From Spartobacteria bacterium UBA695 (GTDB taxonomy: Bacteria > Verrucomicrobiota > Verrucomicrobiia > Chthoniobacterales > Chthoniobacteraceae): a DNA stretch of 64,000 nt. The DNA is taken from assembly GCA_002298145.1 (NCBI GenBank), contig DBMP01000013.1, forward strand, positions 372,001-436,000, in the 5' to 3' direction. Under the pieces are notes generated by a model. It saw only the letters and a program-made list of their open reading frames with translations, did no database searches and was not told the DNA's origin. Positions 37,933 to 46,441 of this stretch are shown piece after piece; position 1 is the first letter of the stretch, and every line of letters begins with the position of its first letter. Position numbers and translations under genes: made by a program.

Positions 37933-39483
37933 TTACGGCGTCTCGGCGGCGACGCACTTGGCGATGATCTTCCCGCTCAAAATGCGGTTGACCGCGTTCA
38001 GGTAGGCGCGGGCGCTGGCTTCGATGACGTCCGTGCTTGCCCCCTTGCCGGTGACGAGTGTGCCTTTGCCAAAGTCACATTTGATGGTGACTTCGCCCAG
38101 CGCGTCTTTGCCCTGGGTGACGGCCTGCACGTTGTATTCCACCAGGTTGCCCTGCTGGTTCAAGATGCGGTCGATGGCTTTCATTGCGGCGTCGACGGCT
38201 CCGTTGCCGGGGCTGGAATCCTGGAGGATTTCGGTGCCGCGCTTCAGGCGGACCGTGGCGGTTGGGATGGTCGAGCTGCCGCTGGCGACGTGGATGTAGT
38301 CGAGCGCGTAACCTTCGGTGTGGTCGTCCATGGAGTCGTTGACCAGGGCCGACAAGTCGTCGTCGTAGACGAATTTCTTTTTGTCGCCGATGTCTTTGAA
38401 GCGGTCGAAGACGCTGGCCAACTCCTTGTCGCTCAAGCGGTAGCCCAAGTGCTCCAGGCGCTTGGCCACGGCGTGGCGGCCGCTGTGCTTGGTCAGGGGG
38501 AGTTCTGTTTCGCCCCAGCCGATCTCGCGCGGGTCCATGATCTCGTAGGTCTCGCGCTTTTTCAAGATGCCGTCCTGGTGGATGCCCGAGCTGTGGGCAA
38601 AGGCGTTCTCGCCGACGATGGCTTTGGAACGCTGGACCATCAAGCCGCTCATCCGGCTGACCAGGCGGGAGGATTTGACAATCTCGTGGGTGTTGACGCC
38701 GGTAGTGACTCCGCCGAAGTAATCTCCACGCGTCTTCAAGGCCATGACGACCTCTTCCAGCGCGACGTTGCCCGCGCGCTCTCCGATGCCGTTGATGGTT
38801 CCCTCGACCTGCCTCGCTCCGGCCTTCACGGCGGCGAGCGAATTGGCTACGGCCAGGCCCAAGTCGTTGTGGCAGTGGACGCTGATGATGGCGTCGTCGA
38901 TGGCGCGGACGTTCGATTTGAGGTACGAAATCAACGCGGCGTATTGCTCCGGCACGGCGAAGCCGACGGTGTCGGGGATGTTGACGGTGGTGGCTCCGGC
39001 TTCGATGACGGCTTGCACGACCTGGGCCAAAAACTCGGGCTCGGTGCGGGAGCCGTCCTCAGGCGAGAACTCCACGTCGCGGCAGAGTGCCTTGGCTCGT
39101 TTGACGCCCTCTACGGCCAGGCGGATGATCTCCTCGCGGGCTTTGTTGAGCTTGAATTCGCGGTGGATCGCCGAGGTGGCCAAGAAGACGTGGATGCGTC
39201 CCCGGTCGCCCGCCGGTTTGATGGCGGCTCCGGCGGCGTCGATGTCTTTGGAGACGCAGCGGGCCAGGCCGCAGATGACGGGGCCTTTGATTTCGGTGGC
39301 GATTTTTTGGACGGCTTCGAAGTCGCCGTCGCTGATGACCGGGAACCCGGCCTCGATGACGTCCACGTTGAGCCGCTCCAGCTGCCGGGCGACTTCCATT
39401 TTTTCCCGCAAATTCATGGATGCGCCGGGACACTGCTCTCCGTCGCGCAAGGTGGTGTCGAAAATGATGACTTTATCTGACAT
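37933..39483 (-). CDS. leuA: 2-isopropylmalate synthase LeuA
   Basis: 516 residues. First step of leucine synthesis: acetyl-CoA plus 2-ketoisovalerate to 2-isopropylmalate. DTTLRDGEQ at 9-17, HCHNDLGLAVANSLAAVKAGARQVEGTINGIGERAGN (catalytic and metal residues), NTHEIVKSSRL, HSSGIHQDGILK, and a C-terminal regulatory domain (about 390-510, YIHVASGSSTIPTATVRL) that senses leucine. Length matches LeuA of type I. Preceded by a leader peptide of half leucine codons. Confidence 0.97.
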   Translation of the reverse strand: MSDKVIIFDTTLRDGEQCPGASMNLREKMEVARQLERLNVDVIEAGFPVISDGDFEAVQKIATEIKGPVICGLARCVSKDIDAAGAAIKPAGDRGRIHVFLATSAIHREFKLNKAREEIIRLAVEGVKRAKALCRDVEFSPEDGSRTEPEFLAQVVQAVIEAGATTVNIPDTVGFAVPEQYAALISYLKSNVRAIDDAIISVHCHNDLGLAVANSLAAVKAGARQVEGTINGIGERAGNVALEEVVMALKTRGDYFGGVTTGVNTHEIVKSSRLVSRMSGLMVQRSKAIVGENAFAHSSGIHQDGILKKRETYEIMDPREIGWGETELPLTKHSGRHAVAKRLEHLGYRLSDKELASVFDRFKDIGDKKKFVYDDDLSALVNDSMDDHTEGYALDYIHVASGSSTIPTATVRLKRGTEILQDSSPGNGAVDAAMKAIDRILNQQGNLVEYNVQAVTQGKDALGEVTIKCDFGKGTLVTGKGASTDVIEASARAYLNAVNRILSGKIIAKCVAAETP

Positions 39484-39632
39484 AAAAACTCTCTCTGGTT
39501 TAAAAAAGGTTCAGGTGGATGGAAACAGGATATGAGGCTGGGCGCCGCACTCCACCAGAGGAGCAGCTGCAGCCGATTACGACGATAAGCTCCGCGAGGA
39601 CCTTCCGCTCTGAAATATCAGAGGAGCGGAAG
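39484..39632 (-). promoter_or_regulatory. Putative attenuator region upstream of leuA
   Basis: Holds the strong hairpin at 39602-39632 which overlaps the 3' end of the leader peptide. A second possible pairing brings 39541-39560 (CACCAGAGGAG) to 39489-39498 (CTCTCTCTGG), which would cover the leuA ribosome-binding region. GGTGGA...TCCACC followed by CTTTTTT may be a terminator stem with a long loop. The exact mutually exclusive folds are inferred. Confidence 0.55.
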
Positions 39633-39674
39633 CTCGAGGAGCAACGTAAGTCGGCTGGTCAGCAAGTGATGCAT
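39618..39674 (-). CDS. Leucine-rich leader peptide of leuA
   Basis: 18 residues: MHHLLTSRLTLLLELPLL, stop TGA at 39618-39620. Nine of 18 residues are Leu. Transcription-attenuation leader peptides are short, made before an amino-acid biosynthetic gene and rich in the end product, and this fits exactly. The 3' end overlaps a hairpin (CTTCCGCTC 39602-39610 with GAGCGGAAG 39624-39632). The gap to leuA is 134 bp. No close Shine-Dalgarno is obvious upstream. It is too short for ordinary gene finders. Confidence 0.8.
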   Translation of the reverse strand: MHHLLTSRLTLLLELPLL

Positions 39675-39726
39675 TGGTAATGCCAATGCTATAAACCGGT
39701 CCGTGGAAAAATCAACCGGAAAAATG

Positions 39727-39753
39727 GAAGGGCCCGAGCCGGACCCTCTTCCG
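39727..39753 (-). terminator. Terminator after the secreted 290-aa gene
   Basis: On the minus strand, GAAGAGGGTCC pairs with GGGCCCTTC (one mismatch/bulge and a G-U pair) and is followed by ATTTTT. Moderately convincing. Confidence 0.5.
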
Positions 39754-39755
39754 GG

Positions 39756-40628
39756 CTAACCGTTCTGGTTTTTTGTTTCGGGAGTCGTCACCGAGCCGGC
39801 GCTCAGGCCGCTGGTGGTGGTGGTGTTCCCGGTGGCGTTGTTGATGACGTTGGAGCTGGTCGGCAGGGCGTTGTAAACCTGGCCAGAGTTGACGTTGGTC
39901 ACGATGGAATCCAGCTTGGTATTCAAGTTGGAGTTATCCGTCTTGAAGGCATCGGCAAAGCCGCTGATGACTTTCGAAACATCGCTGCTTCCCGAGGTGG
40001 TCTTGATTACCGATGCGGTGATGCCAACGACTTCGGCGGCTATTTCGGGGTGGCTTGCGGACAGGACGGAGGCGACTTCGCGGCCCACTTGGGCGATGGC
40101 TTGCTGGTTGGCCTGGGATTTGCCCGGCAGGGAGGTCACCAGGATGGCGACGGTCTCGGCGATTTCACCATGAAACTGCAAGGCAGAGCCCTTGGCCAGG
40201 ATGGCGTTGACGAGGGCTTTGGCGATGCTCGGGGCCTCGGCGGCGAGGGCGGGGTTTTTCTCAAATTCACGGCCAATGGCGGCGGCGAGGTAATCACCCC
40301 GGATGCCGGTGGCTCTTTCCACGCCCGCGATGACCTCGGCCGCGCTCTTGGGATTGGCGACGGCGTATTCCGCTGTCAGCTGGGCGATTCGCGAGGAAGA
40401 TTTTCTGGCTTCGGCGACGATTCTCTCAACCGGCTGCTGCGCTGGGCCGTAGCTTCTTTTAGGGGCCTCTTGCGCTCCGACTGGCGGCGGCAGGGTGGTT
40501 TGCGGGACGGTCGGCGCCTCGAAAATGTTGCCGTTGCGATCGGTTATGAAGCGGCCGCTCTGCGCGAAGGCAGTCGTGCCGAGCAGGAGTAGGGCGGGGA
40601 CGATTTTGAGCAGAAGGTGGGTTTTCAC
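39756..40628 (-). CDS. Secreted protein of unknown function
   Basis: 290 residues from GTG 40628, with a clear signal peptide (KTHLLLKIVPALLLLGTTAFAQ, cleavage after FA/QS). The mature protein is Ala-rich and helical (about 75-230: AEYAVANPKSAAEVIAGVERATG) and ends in a Ser/Thr/Asn-rich low-complexity tail. No family or motif recognised. GTG 40670 further upstream is possible but would put extra residues in front of the signal peptide. Confidence 0.75.
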   Translation of the reverse strand: MKTHLLLKIVPALLLLGTTAFAQSGRFITDRNGNIFEAPTVPQTTLPPPVGAQEAPKRSYGPAQQPVERIVAEARKSSSRIAQLTAEYAVANPKSAAEVIAGVERATGIRGDYLAAAIGREFEKNPALAAEAPSIAKALVNAILAKGSALQFHGEIAETVAILVTSLPGKSQANQQAIAQVGREVASVLSASHPEIAAEVVGITASVIKTTSGSSDVSKVISGFADAFKTDNSNLNTKLDSIVTNVNSGQVYNALPTSSNVINNATGNTTTTSGLSAGSVTTPETKNQNG

Positions 40629-40850
40629 GGTGGGATCGGTTGGGTTAGGGTGAAAAATAGAGCAGGGCACGAAAACCTCGGTTTTTTTTTGGAAAGTTGT
40701 AGCGGTTTTTTAGCGGTTCATTTCGCTCATGCCGGATTCTGGGTGGTCTAATTTCGGGATACTAGGGTGTTCCGTGCAAAAATCAAACAAATCCTATTTT
40801 AGGCACCTCTAGAAACCAGCGGCACGCCACCCATTCTGTCTTTGCGCCCT

Positions 40851-42743
40851 TTATTGGGGAGGCGTTGCCTGGAGCTCCGGACTTTTGGCCGGGTCGGTGG
40901 CGAGGATGGACTGGGCTTCCACGATGCCGATGGTGTGGGCGTCCTTGGTGCCGAGTTTTCGCGCCTGGGCCAGGGCGGCTTTGGCTTCTTCGTCTTTGCC
41001 TAAGAGGGAGAGGTGGGTGCTGTAGTAGGCTTGCAGGACGCCCAGGTTCGGGTCGAGCCGGATGGCTTCGAGGTAGGCGCTTTCGGCGGCGTCGAAGTCC
41101 CGCGCGCCGTCGAGGGCCTGGCCCATGCGGACCAGGGCGTTCTCGTCGTTCGGGAAGAGGGCGAGGGACTGCCGGTAGGCGGTGACGGCGTTTTCAAACA
41201 GGACGGGCCGCATGGCTTTGAGGGGCATTTGCGTGGCGGAGATTCGCCAGGCCTCGCCCAGGTAGAAGTACGGGTAGGGGTCGGACGGGTCGGCCTTGAT
41301 GGCTTGGTTCGCCCAGTCCTGAGCCTCGCGCAGCAGGCCGTCGCGCAGGGCGGCGCGCGCTTTTTCCGTCCAGTACTCGCCCTCGAAGCGGTAGGCGGCC
41401 GCGGCGATGAGCGCGAGGCCCGCCAGGGCGATGCCCGCGCGGGTGAGTTTCAGGGTCGTGTTCCAGGCGGGGGCCTGGTCGGGCTTGCCTGTTCCCGGGT
41501 TGGCCAGGAGGCCTAAGATCCACGCAAAGAGCAGGGCGTTGCCCGGGATGTGCATGTTGAAGTCGATCACGGAGTGGGCCATGAGCGTCAGGACGGCGCT
41601 GACGGCTCCGACGGTGAGCGCCAGGGCGTCGCTGCGCGGGACGGTCAGCGTATTGCAGAGCCGCCGCAGCGTGATGGTGCGGATGTTGCGCAGGCCGACG
41701 CCGAGGTGGAGGCCCAGGAATGCGAGCAAAAGCACTTCGCCGACGACGCCGTACTCGGCGAGCAGCTCGAGGTAATCGCCGTGGGAATGGATCGGGTCGG
41801 CCTGGATCTGCGGACGGCGGTACTGGCGTCCGAACCAGAGATGGCTTCCGGCTCCCGTGCCCAGGAGCGGGGCTTCTTTGAATTGATCGAGGGTGGCCTG
41901 CCAGTTGTAGATCCGCACGTCCTGGGTGGACTGGGAAATGCGATCCAGCCGATCCCGGACGTGGCGATTGAGGAGCATCAGTTTGCCCGCGCCCGCTGCC
42001 AGCAGGACGGCGATGGCGACGGAGATGAGGACGGTCCGCAGGAGCCCCTGGCGGTTATAGATCCCGACGATCCAAAACGAAATCAGCGTGAATGCCACGA
42101 GGCCCCCGGCGCTGCTCAGGTAGCCGCCCCGGCTGCCGGTGATGACGACGCCGAAAAAGCAGACCGCTGTGGCGTAGCCTGTGACCAGCTTCGCCCCGGC
42201 GCTGAAACGGCTCCAGACGGTGAGGCTCAGGGCCATGATGCCGATGGCCTCCAGATAACCGGCAAGGTGGTTGGGGCAGATGAGCAGGCCGCTGGCGCGC
42301 GAGTCGTAGCCGTTGCGCAAAAAGCCGAAGAGCATGAACTCGTTGCCGTTCTTAAACTGGGCGATGCCGATGACGACGTGCACCATGGCTAGCCCCAGCA
42401 AGGTGAGGAGGAGCCAGACGCGGGCCTTGGTGGCGTGCAGGTAAAAGGCGGTGATCAGGTAGACAAGCAGGCAGCCCGCCACCATGAAGGCGTCCGTCCG
42501 GGCCATGTAGGCGACCGGGGAGAACCAGGCGCGCACGAGAACGTAGGCCGTCAGGAGCACGGCGGAGACGACGCAGAGCGGGGAGGGCTTGGGGGCCGGT
42601 CTGCGGATGAAAAAGAGGGCCAGCAGGGCGCTCAGGCCGATCAGCGCGTAGGTGGGGTAGCTGAATAGGAGCCGCGTGCCGCCGATAAGGAATTGAATGA
42701 GAACCAGCGAAACGCCAAGCAGGGAGACAAGGAGGTAGTTCAC
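40851..42743 (-). CDS. O-antigen ligase/Wzy-type membrane protein with C-terminal TPRs
   Basis: 630 residues. About ten or more transmembrane segments (residues about 1-450) with the Wzy_C (O-antigen ligase, PF04932-like) pattern: long periplasmic loop with GTGAGSHLWFGRQYRRPQIQADPIHSHGDYLELLAEYGVVGEV, close to the EYxxEHAHNDYLQLLxExGxxG signature. C-terminal part (about 460-610) is built of TPR repeats (DPSDPYPYFYLGEAWRI, RMGQALDGARDFDAAESAYLEAIRLDPNLG). Likely links or polymerises a surface polysaccharide. Start is GTG 42743; a further upstream GTG would read back into the terminator of the previous gene. Confidence 0.86.
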   Translation of the reverse strand: MNYLLVSLLGVSLVLIQFLIGGTRLLFSYPTYALIGLSALLALFFIRRPAPKPSPLCVVSAVLLTAYVLVRAWFSPVAYMARTDAFMVAGCLLVYLITAFYLHATKARVWLLLTLLGLAMVHVVIGIAQFKNGNEFMLFGFLRNGYDSRASGLLICPNHLAGYLEAIGIMALSLTVWSRFSAGAKLVTGYATAVCFFGVVITGSRGGYLSSAGGLVAFTLISFWIVGIYNRQGLLRTVLISVAIAVLLAAGAGKLMLLNRHVRDRLDRISQSTQDVRIYNWQATLDQFKEAPLLGTGAGSHLWFGRQYRRPQIQADPIHSHGDYLELLAEYGVVGEVLLLAFLGLHLGVGLRNIRTITLRRLCNTLTVPRSDALALTVGAVSAVLTLMAHSVIDFNMHIPGNALLFAWILGLLANPGTGKPDQAPAWNTTLKLTRAGIALAGLALIAAAAYRFEGEYWTEKARAALRDGLLREAQDWANQAIKADPSDPYPYFYLGEAWRISATQMPLKAMRPVLFENAVTAYRQSLALFPNDENALVRMGQALDGARDFDAAESAYLEAIRLDPNLGVLQAYYSTHLSLLGKDEEAKAALAQARKLGTKDAHTIGIVEAQSILATDPAKSPELQATPPQ

Positions 42744-42750
42744 GGAACAA

Positions 42751-42785
42751 AAAAAAAGGCGGTTCCGAAGAACCACCTTTATTTA
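42751..42785 (-). terminator. Terminator immediately upstream of the Wzy-like gene
   Basis: AAAGGCGGTTC pairs with GAACCACCTTT; on the minus strand nine T follow and the GTG start lies 5 bp beyond. It ends the rpmB/68-aa gene transcript. Confidence 0.8.
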
Positions 42786-42809
42786 AAATCAGCCTAAGCT
42801 GGAAAGCTA

Positions 42810-43016
42810 CTATTTCTTGATTTTCTTCAACAGGGGGAGGCCCGTGTTGGAGTTTTCAGAAACTTCGTAGCCCGCCGGGAGCTTGTCGATGGCCGCTTCG
42901 CCCGCAACGCCCGCGAAATAGTAAAGGGTCACCTGCTGGCCGCCCTTAAGTTGTTGCTTGCGTTCGTGGAGGAAATACTCCTTGCCACTCTTGGCGCTTT
43001 TTACACTGTAAGCCAT
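42810..43016 (-). CDS. Conserved small protein, unknown
   Basis: 68 residues, basic. Pattern SAKSGKEYFLHERKQQLKGGQQVTLYYFAGV...LPAGYEVSENSNTGLPLLKKIKK, a small beta-rich protein that resembles short conserved proteins seen next to ribosomal genes in many bacteria. Function unknown. It is 36 bp downstream of rpmB and probably in its transcript. Confidence 0.75.
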   Translation of the reverse strand: MAYSVKSAKSGKEYFLHERKQQLKGGQQVTLYYFAGVAGEAAIDKLPAGYEVSENSNTGLPLLKKIKK

Positions 43017-43052
43017 ATTCTTCGATCGGTTTGGTTTGGGTTGGTTAAAAGG

Positions 43053-43316
43053 TTAGAGAAGCCCTGCCTTCTTGAGGGTGGCGTAAGCCCCGTTTTTGGA
43101 GACGGTCTTGAGCGCGCGAGCCGAGAGCTTGATGACTACGAAGGAGTCGAGCTCAGGCACCCAAAGGCGCTTGGTTTTCAGGTTAGGGGTGAAGGTGCGC
43201 GGCACATTCTTGGTGACGTGACGGCCGACGCCACCTTTCTTTTTGGCCATACCACGGCGGTGGATGACGCTGCCGCGGGTGATCCCCGCTCCGGTGATGG
43301 TGCAAATCTGTGACAT
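43053..43316 (-). CDS. rpmB: 50S ribosomal protein L28
   Basis: 87 residues. The N-terminus MSQICTITGAGITRGSVIHRRG and the basic KKKGGVGRHVTKNVPRTFTPNLKTKRLW match L28. It lies on the large-subunit surface. Followed by the 68-aa gene and a strong terminator. Confidence 0.95.
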   Translation of the reverse strand: MSQICTITGAGITRGSVIHRRGMAKKKGGVGRHVTKNVPRTFTPNLKTKRLWVPELDSFVVIKLSARALKTVSKNGAYATLKKAGLL

Positions 43317-43405
43317 AGCGTTTCTATCTGAAAGGGCGCTAAAAGTGGACGTTTAGCGGCCATGGGTCAAGCGTTTTTCTGGAAACAATCGATTTCTCTG
43401 TGGAT

Positions 43406-44179
43406 TTACTGGGGAAGGGTGCTGATTCCGGCCTGAATGGCGGCTTTTTGGGCGGCCACGAGCTCGCGGATGCCTTTGCGGCCCAGGGCCAGCATGGAGG
43501 CCAGTTCCGCGTCGGTGAAGACGGACTCCTCGCCGGAGCCTTGCAGCTCGACGAATTCCTGGGCCTCGGTCATGACCAAGTTCATGTCCACGGCGGCGTC
43601 TTTATCCTCTGTGTAGGCGAGGTCGAGCAGCGGGACGCCGCCCACCATGCCCACGCTGATGGCTGCGACGAGGCCCTTGAGCGGGTTCCGGGAGAGCTTG
43701 CCCGCGCGGATCATTTTCTCAAACGCCAGGGCGGAGGCCACGCAGGAGCCGGTGATGGAGGCGGTGCGAGTGCCGCCGTCGGCCTGGAGGACGTCGCAGT
43801 CGATCCAGAGGGTGTTGGCCCCCAGGGCCCGCAGGTCTACGACGGCCCGCAGGGAGCGGCCGATGAGGCGCTGGATTTCCGAGGAGCGACCGTCGAGCTT
43901 GCCCCGGGCGATGTCGCGCTGTTTGCGGTCAAGGGTGGAGTAGGGGAGCATGGAGTATTCCGCCGTGAGCCAGCCGCCGGGGACCTTCTGTTCCTTCATC
44001 CAGCGGGGGACGTCGGGCTGGATGATGGCCGAGCAGATGACGCGGGTGTTGCCCGCGGCCACGAGGACGGAGCCGGTGGCGTTCGGGGCGAAGTGCGGCG
44101 TGAAGGAAATGGGCCGGAGCTGGTCGGGCTGGCGGCTGTCGTTGCGGAGCGCGGCGAAGGGGCTGGATGGAGTGGGCAT
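43406..44179 (-). CDS. rph: Ribonuclease PH
   Basis: 257 residues. Phosphorolytic 3'-5' exoribonuclease of tRNA maturation. RNDSRQPDQLRPISFTPHFAPNATGSVLV, GNTRVICSAI, LTAEYSMLPYSTLDRKQRDIARGKLDGRSSEIQRLIGRSLRAVVDL and DCDVLQADGGTRTASITG are the classic RNase PH motifs; the D/GGTRTA (catalytic) is intact. Length and order match the family. Divergent from ligA; a 9-bp GCGGTAAGC run repeated three times (44271-44297) lies in between. Confidence 0.96.
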   Translation of the reverse strand: MPTPSSPFAALRNDSRQPDQLRPISFTPHFAPNATGSVLVAAGNTRVICSAIIQPDVPRWMKEQKVPGGWLTAEYSMLPYSTLDRKQRDIARGKLDGRSSEIQRLIGRSLRAVVDLRALGANTLWIDCDVLQADGGTRTASITGSCVASALAFEKMIRAGKLSRNPLKGLVAAISVGMVGGVPLLDLAYTEDKDAAVDMNLVMTEAQEFVELQGSGEESVFTDAELASMLALGRKGIRELVAAQKAAIQAGISTLPQ

Positions 44180-44270
44180 GGGAAAAAGTGTGGTTTGGAA
44201 AGCGGGGAAGATGAATCACGCCACCGTGGCGGGCGAGAACTTTTTACCCGGGCCACGCGCGGCATGGGGC

Positions 44271-44297
44271 GCGGTAAGCGCGGTAAGCGCGGTAAGG
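44271..44297. repeat. Tandem 9-bp repeat (GCGGTAAGC), three copies
   Basis: GCGGTAAGC GCGGTAAGC GCGGTAAGG between divergent rph and ligA. Short and possibly a slippage product. Confidence 0.6.
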
Positions 44298-44347
44298 ATG
44301 TGATTCACAAAAGGTTCAACTCTGCTACGCTGGGGGCCGTTTTTCCC

Positions 44348-46441
44348 ATGGCCACCACGCCCAGCACCACGCCAGACCTCTTTTCCTTTTCATCCGAGCC
44401 CGCCCCGGAGAGCGCCCGCCAGCGGGTCCAGGCCCTCCGCGCCGAGCTCGACGAGCATAACCGGCGCTATTACCAGGAGGCGGCCCCGACCGTCTCTGAC
44501 CAGGAATACGACCGCCTTTACCGCGAGCTGGTCGATCTGGAGGCCCGCTACCCGGAGCTGGCCACGGCGGATTCCCCGACCCGCCGCGTCGGTGGCGCGC
44601 CGCTCTCGCAGTTCGCGCAGATCCGCCACCAGATCCCGATGCTCAGCCTGGATAACACCTACTCCGAGGAGGAGGTGGCCGCGTTTTTCGTCCGGCTGGA
44701 AAAGCTGATCCCCGGCGAGAAAATCGAAACGGTCATCGAGCCGAAAGTCGACGGCGTGGCGATTTCTCTCCTCTACGAGCAGGGCAAGCTCCGCTACGCC
44801 GCCACCCGGGGCGACGGCACCACGGGCGATGACGTGACGCAGAATGTCCGGACCATCGCGGGCGTGCCTCACCGGCTTTCCGGCAAGCACGTTCCGGAGC
44901 TGCTGGAGGTCCGGGGCGAGATCTACCTGCCCAAGGCTCGCTTCGCCGCCATCAACGAGGAGCGAACCGCTGCGGGCGAGGCCCCTTTTGCCAATCCGCG
45001 CAACGCCGCTGCCGGATCGCTCAAGCAGCTCGACCCGGCGATTGTCGCCCAGCGCGGGCTGGGGGGAATTTTCTACGGCCTGGGTGTCGTCAAAGGGGCC
45101 GACTGGGCCACGCACCGCGAGGCGCTCGCCGCCCTCCGCTCCCTCGGGCTGCCGGTTCACGACCACGTCTGGATCGCCTCGACGCTTGAAGAGGTCCTGG
45201 GTGCCATCCACGAGCTTGACCAGGTGCGCCACGGCTTCCCGTTTGAAACCGACGGTGCGGTGATCAAAGTCGACGCGGCCCGGCAGCGCGAAGTGCTTGG
45301 CTATACCGCCAAGTCGCCCCGCTGGGCCATGGCCTATAAATACAAGCCCGAACAGGCCGAGACGCGCTTGCGGGAGATCACGATCCAGGTGGGCCGCACC
45401 GGCGTACTGACCCCCGTGGCCGAGCTGGACCCGGTTTTTGTCAGCGGCAGCACCGTTTCCCGCGCCACGCTCCACAACGAAGAGGAGGTGGCCCGCAAGG
45501 ACATCCGCGTGGGGGATACCGTGGTGGTTGAAAAAGCGGGCGAGGTGATCCCGGCTGTCGTCGAGGTGCGCAAAGAGAAGCGCCCCGCCGATTCGGAAGT
45601 TTTTAAAATGCCGGAGACCTGCCCCTCGTGCCATACCCCCGTCGTGCGCGATGCCGAGCAGGTGGCCATCCGGTGCGTTAACCCGAGCTGCCCCGCGCAG
45701 CTCAAGCGCCGCCTGGAGCACTTCGCCTCGCGCGGCGCGATGGATATCGAGGGCCTCGGAGAAGCGATGGTGGACCTGCTCGTGGAGCGGGAACTGACGC
45801 GTGACCTGGCCGACATCTACCGCCTCAACCTCCTCAAGCTCGCCAGCCTCCCGCGCATGGGCGAAAAGAGCATCTCGAACCTGCTCTCGGCCATCGAGGC
45901 GAGCAAACAGCAGCCGCTCTGGCGCTTGATCTTTGGCATGGGCATCCTGCACGTCGGGGCCACCTCGGCCCGGGCGCTCGCGGCGCACTACCGCTTATTG
46001 GATCAGCTCATGGCGGCCACCTCGGAGGAGCTCCAGCGCATTCCCGACGTCGGCCCCGTCGTCGGCCCGGCCATCGTCCAGCATTTTGCCAACCCGGGCA
46101 CGCGCGAGGTCATCGAACACCTGCGGGCCGCCGGGCTCAACTTCGGCGAACGCGACCCCGAACCGGCCCCGGCCACCGGCGGCGCGTTCCTGGGAACCAC
46201 CTGGGTACTCACCGGTACGCTTAGCCAGCCGCGCGAGGAAGCGGCGGAGCTGATCCGCGCCAAGGGGGGGAAAGTGACCGAATCGGTCAGCAAAAAAACG
46301 ACCTACGTGCTGGCCGGGGAAGAAGCCGGGAGCAAGCTGGAGAAAGCCAAGAAACTGGGCGTCCGGGTGCTCACGGAGGCAGAGTTCCGGGGGATGCTGG
46401 AGGGGGCGGAGTCATCGCATCAAGAAGGAGAAAACAAATGA
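44348..46441 (+). CDS. ligA: NAD-dependent DNA ligase LigA
   Basis: 697 residues from ATG 44348. Adenylation K133 is in EPKVDGVAISLLYEQGKLRYAATRGDG. Oligonucleotide-binding fold (IQVGRTGVLTPVAELDPVFVSGSTVSRATLHN), Cys4 zinc finger CPSCHTP...CVNPSCPAQ, helix-hairpin-helix region and a C-terminal BRCT domain (about 605-690: AFLGTTWVLTGTLSQPREEAAELIRAKGGKVTESVSKKTTYVLAGEEAGSKLEKA). Seals nicks in replication and repair. The stop overlaps the next start (ATGA). The frame is open far upstream on this strand, but that stretch is antisense to rph. The last codons are partly repeated downstream, see the repeat feature. Confidence 0.97.
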   Translation: MATTPSTTPDLFSFSSEPAPESARQRVQALRAELDEHNRRYYQEAAPTVSDQEYDRLYRELVDLEARYPELATADSPTRRVGGAPLSQFAQIRHQIPMLSLDNTYSEEEVAAFFVRLEKLIPGEKIETVIEPKVDGVAISLLYEQGKLRYAATRGDGTTGDDVTQNVRTIAGVPHRLSGKHVPELLEVRGEIYLPKARFAAINEERTAAGEAPFANPRNAAAGSLKQLDPAIVAQRGLGGIFYGLGVVKGADWATHREALAALRSLGLPVHDHVWIASTLEEVLGAIHELDQVRHGFPFETDGAVIKVDAARQREVLGYTAKSPRWAMAYKYKPEQAETRLREITIQVGRTGVLTPVAELDPVFVSGSTVSRATLHNEEEVARKDIRVGDTVVVEKAGEVIPAVVEVRKEKRPADSEVFKMPETCPSCHTPVVRDAEQVAIRCVNPSCPAQLKRRLEHFASRGAMDIEGLGEAMVDLLVERELTRDLADIYRLNLLKLASLPRMGEKSISNLLSAIEASKQQPLWRLIFGMGILHVGATSARALAAHYRLLDQLMAATSEELQRIPDVGPVVGPAIVQHFANPGTREVIEHLRAAGLNFGERDPEPAPATGGAFLGTTWVLTGTLSQPREEAAELIRAKGGKVTESVSKKTTYVLAGEEAGSKLEKAKKLGVRVLTEAEFRGMLEGAESSHQEGENK

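Noticed and set aside
43400..44347. 316-codon open extension upstream of ligA on the + strand
   Set aside because: It lies antisense to rph, which has clear RNase PH motifs; the LigA family starts at ATG 44348.
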